Shown here in pieces: positions 50,499-58,294 of a stretch of DNA of 64,000 nt. Source of the stretch: Flectobacillus rivi. GTDB taxonomy: Bacteria; Bacteroidota; Bacteroidia; Cytophagales; Spirosomataceae. The DNA lies in the NCBI RefSeq assembly GCF_030056655.1, contig NZ_JASHIE010000022.1, positions 1 through 64,000 on the forward strand, given 5' to 3'. The translations under genes and the position numbers were made by a program. The notes beneath the pieces are model-generated. The model searched no databases. It was given only the letters and a program-made list of their open reading frames with translations, and had not been told where the DNA came from. Numbering within the stretch: position 1 is the first letter of the stretch; each line of letters opens with the position of its first letter.

Positions 50499-51314
50499 TT
50501 AATAACTTTCTTTGGCATTAGGGAAGTCGACGGCTTTGACATCTGCTACGTATTGCCCTATGGCTTCGTGCATAATAGTATCTAAGTCGGCATATCTTCT
50601 CAAAAAGCGCGGTTTAAATTCCTTATTGATACCGAGCATATCGTGTACCACCAGAATTTGACCATCAGCATCAGGACCTGCTCCAATACCTACAGTTGGA
50701 ATAGTGAGTTGTTCAGACACTTTTTTAGTAAGTGCCGCAGGAATTTTTTCAAGAACAACACTAAATGCTCCACATTGCTCAAGCATCTTAGCGTCTTCGA
50801 TGAGTTTGGTGGCTTCATCGTCTTCTTTGGCACGTACAGAGTAAGTACCAAATTTGTAAATAGATTGTGGGGTTAATCCCAAGTGCCCCATTACTGGAAT
50901 ACCCGCACTTAGCACACGAATAATCGATTCTTTGATTTCTGCACCACCCTCCATTTTAACAGCATGCGCTCCCGATTCCTTCATTATTCGAATAGCCGAA
51001 CGAAGTGCTTCCGAAGAATTTCCTTGGTAAGAGCCAAAGGGAATGTCAACAACTACAAGTGCTCTTTTAACACCTTTGACAACCGATGAGGCATGGTAAA
51101 TCATTTGGTCGAGGGTAATAGGGAGCGTTGTTTCGTGTCCTGCCATTACATTGGAGGCTGAATCTCCAACTAAAATCAGGTCAACACCTGCTGCATCGAC
51201 AATACGAGCCATCGAGTAATCGTAGGCAGTCAAACAACTAATTTTTTCACCACGATTTTTCATTTCTTGCAAAATGTGGGTGGTGATTCTCTTAATTTCA
51301 CTATGTACAGACAT
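50499..51314 (-). CDS. panB: 3-methyl-2-oxobutanoate hydroxymethyltransferase
   Basis: First committed step of pantothenate synthesis: transfers a hydroxymethyl group from methylenetetrahydrofolate to 2-oxoisovalerate. It is 271 residues, a TIM barrel. Motifs include KISCLTAYDYSMARIVDAAG (24-43), LILVGDSASNVMAGHETTLP, VVDIPFGSYQG, AVKMEGG, GHLGLTPQS, VLEKIPAALTKKV and GIGAGPDADGQILVVHDMLG. All metal and substrate motifs appear intact. No panC or panD is nearby. It is transcribed ahead of the RluA gene. Confidence 0.94.
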   Translation of the reverse strand: MSVHSEIKRITTHILQEMKNRGEKISCLTAYDYSMARIVDAAGVDLILVGDSASNVMAGHETTLPITLDQMIYHASSVVKGVKRALVVVDIPFGSYQGNSSEALRSAIRIMKESGAHAVKMEGGAEIKESIIRVLSAGIPVMGHLGLTPQSIYKFGTYSVRAKEDDEATKLIEDAKMLEQCGAFSVVLEKIPAALTKKVSEQLTIPTVGIGAGPDADGQILVVHDMLGINKEFKPRFLRRYADLDTIMHEAIGQYVADVKAVDFPNAKESY

Positions 51315-51686
51315 GGTAGTTCTATCTAACGAATGGTACTTATTTCAAAATTGAGATCAAGAATTGATGAAATAACAAAAATTAAATCATTGTAAAACAA
51401 ATGATTAATTATACGAATAAGAAATTCTTCTTAAAAACCGTTTATTAAGCGGTATTCAATATTAAATAATGAGACGTATCTTTGCTTGTAAAATTTCAAT
51501 TGTGCAAATTTACAGGATTCTTGTCAAAAAACTCTAGCAGAGGGTTTGATAATCCAATGTTTAGCAATTTGGCAATATGACTTTTTTACTTTATATTGTT
51601 TCTGTTAGTGACTTTTTGGCTATATTTTTGTCTAAACTAAAGCATTACCAGTAAATCCTATATTAATAATTATAAAACAAGCAGTT
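51315..51686. other. Gap between divergent panB and the unknown secreted-protein gene
   Basis: Two plus-strand -7-like elements (TATCTTTG about 51478-51485 and TATTTTTG 51623-51630) are the only features seen; -33 partners are weak. No gene or repeat. Confidence 0.45.
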
Positions 51687-53426
51687 ATGAAACAAAGTTT
51701 TTCAACATCCAGTTTCGCTGTCAATGTTTCTAAGCGACTGTCTATGGGGGTTATTTCATGCCTTTTAGCTAGTCAAGTAGCAACTGCACAGACCGAAAGC
51801 AAGCCGTCGATTGTTAGTTCAGTGACAGAAAGTGGAATTACTACTACTACCTACTCTAACGGTAAAATTGTAAAATCAGTAGCAGATGGTTATCATCTTG
51901 ATACTGCTTTTTATAAAAATAGTAATGTAGTTCTTTCTACTAAACAAAAGCAATATTGGAAAATTACTGATCGTATAGGTATTGCAACTCCGTTCTGTAA
52001 AGAGGGTGAAGATATTACCATGTTCCTTAAGCCAGGTGCATATAACTATTTAACAGTTAATCATTTCTGGGGAAAGGTTGGTTTTGGTATCCTTGGTGGT
52101 TATCAAAATTTTGGTGTTAGTGATGACTACAAAGGCCCGCAAGGTTTGATTGCTCGTAATGCTGCAACAAGAGGTATTCCTACAAGCGCCTTAAACTATG
52201 ATAAAATAGGTAGCTATGAAGACTTCCTTTTAATGATTGGACCAGCTGTATCTTTGCCATTAGGAACAAAATTCTCACTAGATATCGATGCTAAAGGAGG
52301 TTTAATGAATACTTCTGCTCCTCGTTTTGGTGCTACGATGCCTGCAAATTTAGGAGTAGATCAGATAATATTTCGTTTAACTCCATCAGCATCAAAAAAT
52401 CAGTTGGGTGGAGTTTTAAGTGTTGATTTATTGTATAATTTGTCAAAAAATTGGTCGCTAGGGTTAAATGCGATTGGATTTGTGACAAAAACTCCATTTA
52501 CGACAATTGGTCAAGATGCTGCTCCTGGTAATATCTTGTTGACTAAAGAAGATACAAGAACTCATGGTGGTTGTAACTTTGGTTTGGCATTAGCGCACAC
52601 ATTTGGTACTTGTAGTGCTCAAACAGTTTATGAATTGTTGCCTCCTCCTCCAGCTCCAGTAGTTTGTGCAGTTCCAACGCTTGAATCTGAAAGTGGAAGA
52701 ATGTATGACTATGGTTCGACTGAAAAACCCACTTTCCGTTGGAAAAGTACTTCTGGTACTCCAGAAAACGAAGAGTATATTTTCAAGTTGTATAAAGCTG
52801 ATGGCTCAGGTATTCCAGTGTATCAGCAAACTACTAAGTCTACAACGTTAAATTTACCTAATAATGTTTCGCTTGTAAACGGTGATGAGTGTAGCTTCTA
52901 TTACTATACAATTCAATCAAGTGTACAAGGTAAGTGTTTGTCTGAAGCTAATGCAGCTAGTTTTGGCTACAAAGCAAAACCTGCTCCAATAGCTCCAGTT
53001 GCAAAAACAGAAGATCAATATATCTTTAAAATCTTCGGTGGTTCAACTGCTACTAAATACTTCGGAACAGGTAAGCCAGTGCGTAAGCCTCGCAAGATTG
53101 CTAAAGCTGCAGCTCCAGCTACAGTAACAGCTGCTCCTGCTAAAAAACTTATTCCAAGACGTAAAAAAGCTAGTGCTGGAACAGCTACAGGTGTGAAAAA
53201 ATACAGTACAGTGGTTAACTACGAAAACGTAGCTACCAATCCAAATATCAAATGGCCAGAAGATCTTCCTCTTCCTAAATCGCCAGCGGTTTATGAATAC
53301 GAAGTTCAACGTTTGAGTGCGGGTGATTGTAAGCCAACTGGACAAGTAGCGAAATATAAATTCTATATTGATCCTAAGAAACCAAATGATATCAGAATTA
53401 TTCCTGATTCTCCAAAAAGAAAATAG
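51687..53426 (+). CDS. Secreted protein of unknown function with beta-barrel-like and FnIII-like parts
   Basis: A 579-residue exported protein, with a signal peptide over about 1-35 (ends VATAQ). Residues 90-310 look like outer-membrane barrel strands with a plug-like GIATPFCKEGEDITMFLKPG start and repeated amphipathic segments. A Pro-rich hinge (ELLPPPPAPVVC, about 316-327) follows. Two domains with FnIII-like phrases (PTFRWKSTSGTPENEEYIFK; YEYEVQRLSAGDC) are joined by a basic Ala/Lys/Pro-rich linker (about 455-510). I do not recognise the family. No neighbour gives a clue. Its own terminator follows. Confidence 0.75.
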   Translation: MKQSFSTSSFAVNVSKRLSMGVISCLLASQVATAQTESKPSIVSSVTESGITTTTYSNGKIVKSVADGYHLDTAFYKNSNVVLSTKQKQYWKITDRIGIATPFCKEGEDITMFLKPGAYNYLTVNHFWGKVGFGILGGYQNFGVSDDYKGPQGLIARNAATRGIPTSALNYDKIGSYEDFLLMIGPAVSLPLGTKFSLDIDAKGGLMNTSAPRFGATMPANLGVDQIIFRLTPSASKNQLGGVLSVDLLYNLSKNWSLGLNAIGFVTKTPFTTIGQDAAPGNILLTKEDTRTHGGCNFGLALAHTFGTCSAQTVYELLPPPPAPVVCAVPTLESESGRMYDYGSTEKPTFRWKSTSGTPENEEYIFKLYKADGSGIPVYQQTTKSTTLNLPNNVSLVNGDECSFYYYTIQSSVQGKCLSEANAASFGYKAKPAPIAPVAKTEDQYIFKIFGGSTATKYFGTGKPVRKPRKIAKAAAPATVTAAPAKKLIPRRKKASAGTATGVKKYSTVVNYENVATNPNIKWPEDLPLPKSPAVYEYEVQRLSAGDCKPTGQVAKYKFYIDPKKPNDIRIIPDSPKRK

Positions 53427-53444
53427 TTTCTAAGGATTATTATT

Positions 53445-53476
53445 AAAGCCCCTGATTGAAAAATCAGGGGCTTTTT
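53445..53476 (+). terminator. Rho-independent terminator of the unknown secreted-protein gene
   Basis: Perfect 13-bp stem AAAGCCCCTGATT / AATCAGGGGCTTT with loop GAAA and a T run. Confidence 0.9.
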
Positions 53477-53518
53477 ATTTTTTATACGTTACAACCTTTT
53501 TACGATTAATAATATCTT

Positions 53519-53565
53519 TAATAGGGAATAGGGAATAGGGAATAGGGAATAGGGAATAGGGAATG
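53519..53565 (+). repeat. Six tandem AGGGAAT heptads
   Basis: Six perfect direct copies of AGGGAAT (53523-53564), 45 nt after the terminator of the upstream gene. Confidence 0.95.
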
Positions 53566-53579
53566 TAACGAAGGTATTG

Positions 53580-53685
53580 CAGATTTGGGATTTCTGATTT
53601 CTGATTTCGGAAATATTGGAAATACCTGTTTTTACAAAAAATAGTAGATTACAATTCCGAAACCCAACATCCGATACCCGAAATG
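53580..53685. repeat. Inverted pair of GATTTCG-type heptads
   Basis: Left arm 53580-53625 (GATTTGG GATTTCT GATTTCT GATTTCG). The right arm 53646-53685, read on the minus strand, is ATTTCGG GTATCGG ATGTTGG GTTTCGG. A relative in the opposite orientation is at 38946-38972. Confidence 0.75.
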
Positions 53686-53879
53686 GATGGGTAATTGTAT
53701 TCCTTTGTACGCTACTAATTCCTAGTAGGAAATACTATTGCCATTTTAGGTTTATGAAATACCCTCAAATGTTATTTGAGAATTGAGCCTACGTGAGCAT
53801 CTTGAATTATAAGGGAATGGAATAGATTAAACAAAACATTAACACAAATATCTTGGATTCCTAATACAGATGAAGTGGA

Positions 53880-54174
53880 ATGACAAAGAGCGAAAAGGGC
53901 ATTACAATTATTAGAATGCAAGCAGCCTAATGATTGATTTAGAAAGACTCAAGAAAGTAATAAAGGAATTATCAAAGCTTATGGAGAATTTAGAAAGCTC
54001 TCGGAATTTTTCTGGGAGTTTTTTTATTGCCTTGATTATCAAGAAGAAATAGATTTTTTTGAAAAAATATTAAAAAAATCTTACTGGGCATACAACCCTT
54101 TTGTAGAAACTACTGTCTATATATATAGAAATTATAAAGCAATTAGTGGTAAAAGGACAACCCCTCCGACTTGA
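53880..54174 (+). pseudogene. Degenerate coding remnant, family unknown
   Basis: Three short frames follow each other. A 16-codon ORF at 53880 (MTKSEKGITIIRMQAA), a 40-codon ORF at 53930 (MIDLERLKKVIKEL...), and a 78-codon open frame without ATG (53938-54174). The last is protein-like (KGIIKAYGEFRKLSEFFWEF, CLDYQEEIDFFEKILKKSYW) but has no start. Frameshifts in one ancestral gene would explain this. I do not recognise it. Confidence 0.35.
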
Positions 54175-54195
54175 ATCAGAGGGGTTTTGTTTTTT
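54159..54195. terminator. Hairpin beside the typA stop codon
   Basis: Stem AACCCCTCCGA / TCAGAGGGGTT (one G-U pair) with a 6-nt loop. A T-rich run follows on the plus strand (TTGTTTTTT); the minus-strand side has only CCTTTT. It lies 5 nt after the typA stop, so it may serve both strands. Confidence 0.65.
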
Positions 54196-54199
54196 ATGA

Positions 54200-56014
54200 C
54201 TAAGCCATTTCCATTTTTTGTTCCATACGTTTACGTACACTTGGATCTAAATAGATTTTACGCATACGAATCGATTGAGGAGTTACTTCTAAGTACTCAT
54301 CTTTCTGGATATATTCCATTGACTCTTCTAATGAGAACTGGATTTTCGGAGCAATTTTAACGTTAGTATCCGTACCAGAAGCACGCATGTTCGTTAATTG
54401 TTTCGCATTTTGAAGGTTTACTTCAATGTCATTTTGACGGTTATGCTCTCCAACTACCATACCTGCATAAACCTCCTCACCTGGATCGATAAAGAATACC
54501 CCTCTGTCTTGTAATTTATCTACTGCATAAGCGGTAACCGAACCTGAGTTCATCGAAATCAATGAACCGTTGATACGACCAGGGATTGGACCTTTGTAAG
54601 GCTCATACGCTTTGAAACGGTGTGCCATGATAGCCTCACCAAAAGTAGCAGTCAATACTTTAGAACGCATACCAATCAAACCACGTGAAGGAATGTTGAA
54701 TTCTAAGTGTTGTAAGTCACCTTTTGGTTCCATAATCAATAACTCACCTTTACCTTGTGTAGCTAATTCGATTACTTTACCTGCAGACTCATCTGGAACG
54801 TCTACTACCAATGTTTCGATTGGTTCTAAACGCTCACCATTTTCGCCTTCTTTAAAAATTACTTGAGGTTGTCCTACTTGTAATTCATAACCTTCACGAC
54901 GCATCGTTTCGATTAATACAGACAAGTGAAGGATACCACGACCAAATACTAAGAATTTATCTTCTGAATCTGTTGTAACAACACGTAGAGCTAAGTTCTT
55001 CTCTGTTTCTTTGAACAAACGATCACGTAAGTGACGAGATGTTACAAATTTACCTTCTTTACCAAAGAATGGAGAGTTGTTGATTGTAAACAACATGTTC
55101 ATTGTTGGCTCATCAATCGAAATACGTGGCAATGCTTCTTGAACTTCAACATCCGAAATAGTATCACCAATTTCGAAGTCATCAATACCCATCATTGCAC
55201 AAATTTCGCCAGAAGAAACTTCCTCAGCTTTTGCTCTACCAAGACCTTCAAATGTTTGAAGTTCTTTGATTTTCATTTTCTTCACAGTACCGTCAGACTT
55301 CATCAAAGCAACTTGTTGTCCTTCTTTGAAAGTACCACGGTGAACACGACCAATAGCAATACGACCAACAAATGAAGAGTAGTCTAATGAAGTGATTTGC
55401 ATTTGAGCAGGACCTTCATTGATTGGAGCAGCAGGGATATTATCGATGATTACATCTAATAATTCAGTAATATCTTCAGTTTTGCGTTTCCAGTCAGTAC
55501 TCATCCATCCTTGTTTAGATGAACCGTAAAGTGTTTGGAAGTCTAATTGATCTTCTGTTGCACCTAAGTTGAACATCAAGTCAAATACTTGCTCGTGTAC
55601 TTCGTCAGGGCGACAGTTTTCTTTATCAACTTTGTTGATAATTACGATTGGCTTAAGACCTAAGTCAATTGCTTTTCCTAATACGAAACGAGTTTGAGGC
55701 ATTGGACCTTCGAAAGCATCCACCAAAAGGCAAACACCATCAGCCAATTTCAATACACGTTCCACTTCTCCTCCAAAGTCGGAGTGACCAGGAGTATCAA
55801 TGATATTAATTTTTACGCCTTTGTAGCGAACTGATACGTTTTTAGATACAATTGTGATACCACGTTCACGTTCCAAGTCATTGTTATCAAGAATCAAATC
55901 TCCGAATTCTTGGTTATCACGAAATAATTTCGATGCGTGGATGATTTTGTCAACAAGGGTCGTTTTACCGTGGTCAACGTGCGCTATAATTGCAATGTTA
56001 CGAATGCTTTGCAT
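54200..56014 (-). CDS. typA: Ribosome-associated GTPase TypA/BipA
   Basis: A 604-residue translational GTPase related to EF-G, linked to ribosome assembly and stress growth. The G domain has IAHVDHGKTTLVDKI (9-23), DNNDLERERGITIVSKN (switch I), DTPGHSDFGGEVERVL and INKVDKENCRPDEV. After domains II, III and V, the BipA-specific C-terminus contains PSRGLIGMRSKVLTATFGEA and LQNAKQLTNMRASGTD. Complete, of normal length. A -7 element TACCTTTG (minus, 56116-56109) lies about 95 nt upstream. Confidence 0.95.
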   Translation of the reverse strand: MQSIRNIAIIAHVDHGKTTLVDKIIHASKLFRDNQEFGDLILDNNDLERERGITIVSKNVSVRYKGVKINIIDTPGHSDFGGEVERVLKLADGVCLLVDAFEGPMPQTRFVLGKAIDLGLKPIVIINKVDKENCRPDEVHEQVFDLMFNLGATEDQLDFQTLYGSSKQGWMSTDWKRKTEDITELLDVIIDNIPAAPINEGPAQMQITSLDYSSFVGRIAIGRVHRGTFKEGQQVALMKSDGTVKKMKIKELQTFEGLGRAKAEEVSSGEICAMMGIDDFEIGDTISDVEVQEALPRISIDEPTMNMLFTINNSPFFGKEGKFVTSRHLRDRLFKETEKNLALRVVTTDSEDKFLVFGRGILHLSVLIETMRREGYELQVGQPQVIFKEGENGERLEPIETLVVDVPDESAGKVIELATQGKGELLIMEPKGDLQHLEFNIPSRGLIGMRSKVLTATFGEAIMAHRFKAYEPYKGPIPGRINGSLISMNSGSVTAYAVDKLQDRGVFFIDPGEEVYAGMVVGEHNRQNDIEVNLQNAKQLTNMRASGTDTNVKIAPKIQFSLEESMEYIQKDEYLEVTPQSIRMRKIYLDPSVRKRMEQKMEMA

Positions 56015-56108
56015 CTTCGATGAATGTTATCTGTTATTTACTAATCGTTAATCGCCATTTTGCTTTTGTAACACGAATAACTATTAACGTAGCTCTTGAA
56101 TGAGGGTG

Positions 56109-56116
56109 CAAAGGTA
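56109..56116 (-). promoter_or_regulatory. -7 element of typA
   Basis: TACCTTTG on the minus strand; no TTG partner at the expected distance was found. Confidence 0.45.
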
Positions 56117-56251
56117 CGGAGTTTTTCTTAGAAAAGTGCTATTGACCTTCAAATAAAAATGGTATTTTTTTTATCTAAATGATTTTTAATGTATTATTAT
56201 TCAATTGTTTATAATTATTTTTTCTTCATATTTACGATAAGCCCCTATTCG

Positions 56252-58270
56252 CTACTGCCAACTTATTCCAACTTCGTCGCTAAGAATGCTTTCTTGGTTT
56301 TGTGAATCAACGACCGAAACTTTATAGAAGTAGTCTTTTCCCTTAGGTAATCCCGAATCTTTATAAGTGTTTATACCTACAGGTAAAGTTTGGACTAAAA
56401 GGGGGGTTCTGCTTTGAGAATCGAATCGGTAGACCTTATAATTCTTGAGATTTTTGATCGCTGGATTGTCCCATTCTACAATAATAGATTGATTATCAGT
56501 GATTACTTTTAGACCTGCAGGGGGAGGTGGTAATACCTTATTGAGTAAAATCGTAGTGGATGCACTCATGGCGCTTTGGAAGTTGTGGTGACCAATAGAT
56601 TTTACCGCATATTCATAACTTTTGCCGGCTATGCCAAGCGAATCAACGAAGGAGTTTTGGATATTTGCCACTGAATTTTGAAAGATGATTTTGTAATCAT
56701 CTAGCGCTTTGTTACTTGTTGGGTTTACTTCTCGTCGATATAATTCATACCCAACTACATAAGGGCTAATAACAGTCATGTCTTTCCAAATGAGTAATAC
56801 CTTATTGTTTGCTTGTCGGTAAGCTGCTAATCCAATAGGAGTTGGTAATGACAATGCTGCCGAAGGTACTGTATAAACTGAACTAGAATTTGGGCTCGTA
56901 TTATAGCTAGTATTAAAAGATACTACAGAATACGAATAAACCTGTGTAGAATCAAGATTTTGAATATTGTCGGTATAGGACACTAAAGAATCTTTACTAT
57001 AAACAAGGTCGGATACTTGTACCTGCTTGCCTTTGTATCCTTCGCCTCGGTATACATAGTAGCCACGAGTATTGCGTTCTGAACGAGTCCAAGAAAGTGT
57101 CACTGTAGTACCTTGTTGTTTAATAGTTAGGTTTTTAGGAGATAATACTGCCTGTTCAATTCCTTGTAACATACCCGCAACTTTTACCGAAGGGTAACCT
57201 TGGTTATAAAGAGAATTCATTTTGAGGTAATAAAAATAGGTTTCAATTGGCTCAACTTTGCTGTCCAAGTACGTTGTGTCGGTTGGTTGTAAAGTGGCAA
57301 TTGACTGATATGGACCTTCGAAGCTTTTGCTTCGATAAAGCTGGAGGTCTTTTAAGGCAGTGGCTTTATCAAAACTCCATTTTAACAAAATACCTCTACG
57401 CTGATTATCACTATCAGCAGTAAAGTGCTCAAGAATGGGAATATCACTATAAGGTTTTACATTTTTTACTAAAATAGTATCACTAGGAGTACCCTCATTC
57501 CCAAAGGCGTCATAAGGAACAATTACATAACGATAAAGTCGTTTTGCAGAAGTTTGCCTATCGATTGTTCGAAGGATTACGCTGTCTTTTGAAGCTGTAA
57601 AAAACTTGATCACAGGGATTTCTTGCATAGAAGTTTGGAGGTAATACTGACGATATACCTTCCAGCTAAAAGGTAAATTACTACGTTTTGAAACACGCCA
57701 TTCTAATCCTACAAGGTCTTCTTCGGGTACACTTTTGTTGAATACTAATTCATATTTAGGTTTTTGCACTACAAAACGAATAGGGGCAGAGGTTTGCTCA
57801 GATACTTTAGGAGAATTACTGGTAAGGCGATACTGATAAGTTTGGTTGGTTTGTATCTCAGTATCAAAATAACCCAAACCTGCGGTTTCAAGCATCAAAG
57901 GCGAAGCATTAAACTCATAAAGAGAGTCAGAGATAATGGCACGACTCATGAGGTTAGTGAATCTTTTGAATATAGTATCGCTAGGAACTTCATAAAAAGA
58001 GTTTTTACGATGAGCTTGACGTAAACGTAAAAGTAAGCTTTGAGCCGAGCGATCAACAGTAATACTATTTACAGGTTCCCACTCTGTGGAAGAAGCCATT
58101 TTTCGTTCAAGTTGGTAAGTAAAGTTGGCTGGAATATTTTTTCCGAAAAGAATAAAAATCCCGTTTTTCCCAACATAAGTTTGCAAATTTTGTGCAAAAA
58201 TGGGAGTACTCATGCTGATTATTAACAATAGCACAAGCGATGATATATATGTGTTGAAAGAGACTTTCAT
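56252..58270 (-). CDS. Secreted fibronectin type III repeat protein
   Basis: A 672-residue exported protein with a signal peptide (MKVSFNTYISSLVLLLI..., cleavage near 26, PIFAQ). It consists of at least four FnIII-type domains: about 170-265, 280-370 (GILLKWSFDKATALKDLQLY), 375-470 (VTLSWTRSERNTRGYYVYRG), 475-580 (VLLIWKDMTVISPYVVGYEL) and 585-672 (IIVEWDNPAIKNLKNYKVYR). FnIII domains bind partners or act as spacers. No catalytic motif is seen. It is 24 nt downstream of the giant protein gene, so the pair is one operon and probably acts together on the cell surface. It has no T9SS C-terminal sorting domain that I can recognise. Confidence 0.88.
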   Translation of the reverse strand: MKVSFNTYISSLVLLLIISMSTPIFAQNLQTYVGKNGIFILFGKNIPANFTYQLERKMASSTEWEPVNSITVDRSAQSLLLRLRQAHRKNSFYEVPSDTIFKRFTNLMSRAIISDSLYEFNASPLMLETAGLGYFDTEIQTNQTYQYRLTSNSPKVSEQTSAPIRFVVQKPKYELVFNKSVPEEDLVGLEWRVSKRSNLPFSWKVYRQYYLQTSMQEIPVIKFFTASKDSVILRTIDRQTSAKRLYRYVIVPYDAFGNEGTPSDTILVKNVKPYSDIPILEHFTADSDNQRRGILLKWSFDKATALKDLQLYRSKSFEGPYQSIATLQPTDTTYLDSKVEPIETYFYYLKMNSLYNQGYPSVKVAGMLQGIEQAVLSPKNLTIKQQGTTVTLSWTRSERNTRGYYVYRGEGYKGKQVQVSDLVYSKDSLVSYTDNIQNLDSTQVYSYSVVSFNTSYNTSPNSSSVYTVPSAALSLPTPIGLAAYRQANNKVLLIWKDMTVISPYVVGYELYRREVNPTSNKALDDYKIIFQNSVANIQNSFVDSLGIAGKSYEYAVKSIGHHNFQSAMSASTTILLNKVLPPPPAGLKVITDNQSIIVEWDNPAIKNLKNYKVYRFDSQSRTPLLVQTLPVGINTYKDSGLPKGKDYFYKVSVVDSQNQESILSDEVGISWQ

Positions 58271-58294
58271 AACGAATGCAATTGAAATGTTTGA

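Larger units (their letters stand above)
53427..54199. other. Gap between the unknown secreted-protein gene and typA
   Basis: Contains a terminator (53445-53476), AGGGAAT and GATTTCG-type heptad arrays (53519-53685), a probable gene remnant (53880-54174) and a hairpin next to typA (54159-54195). Confidence 0.6.
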
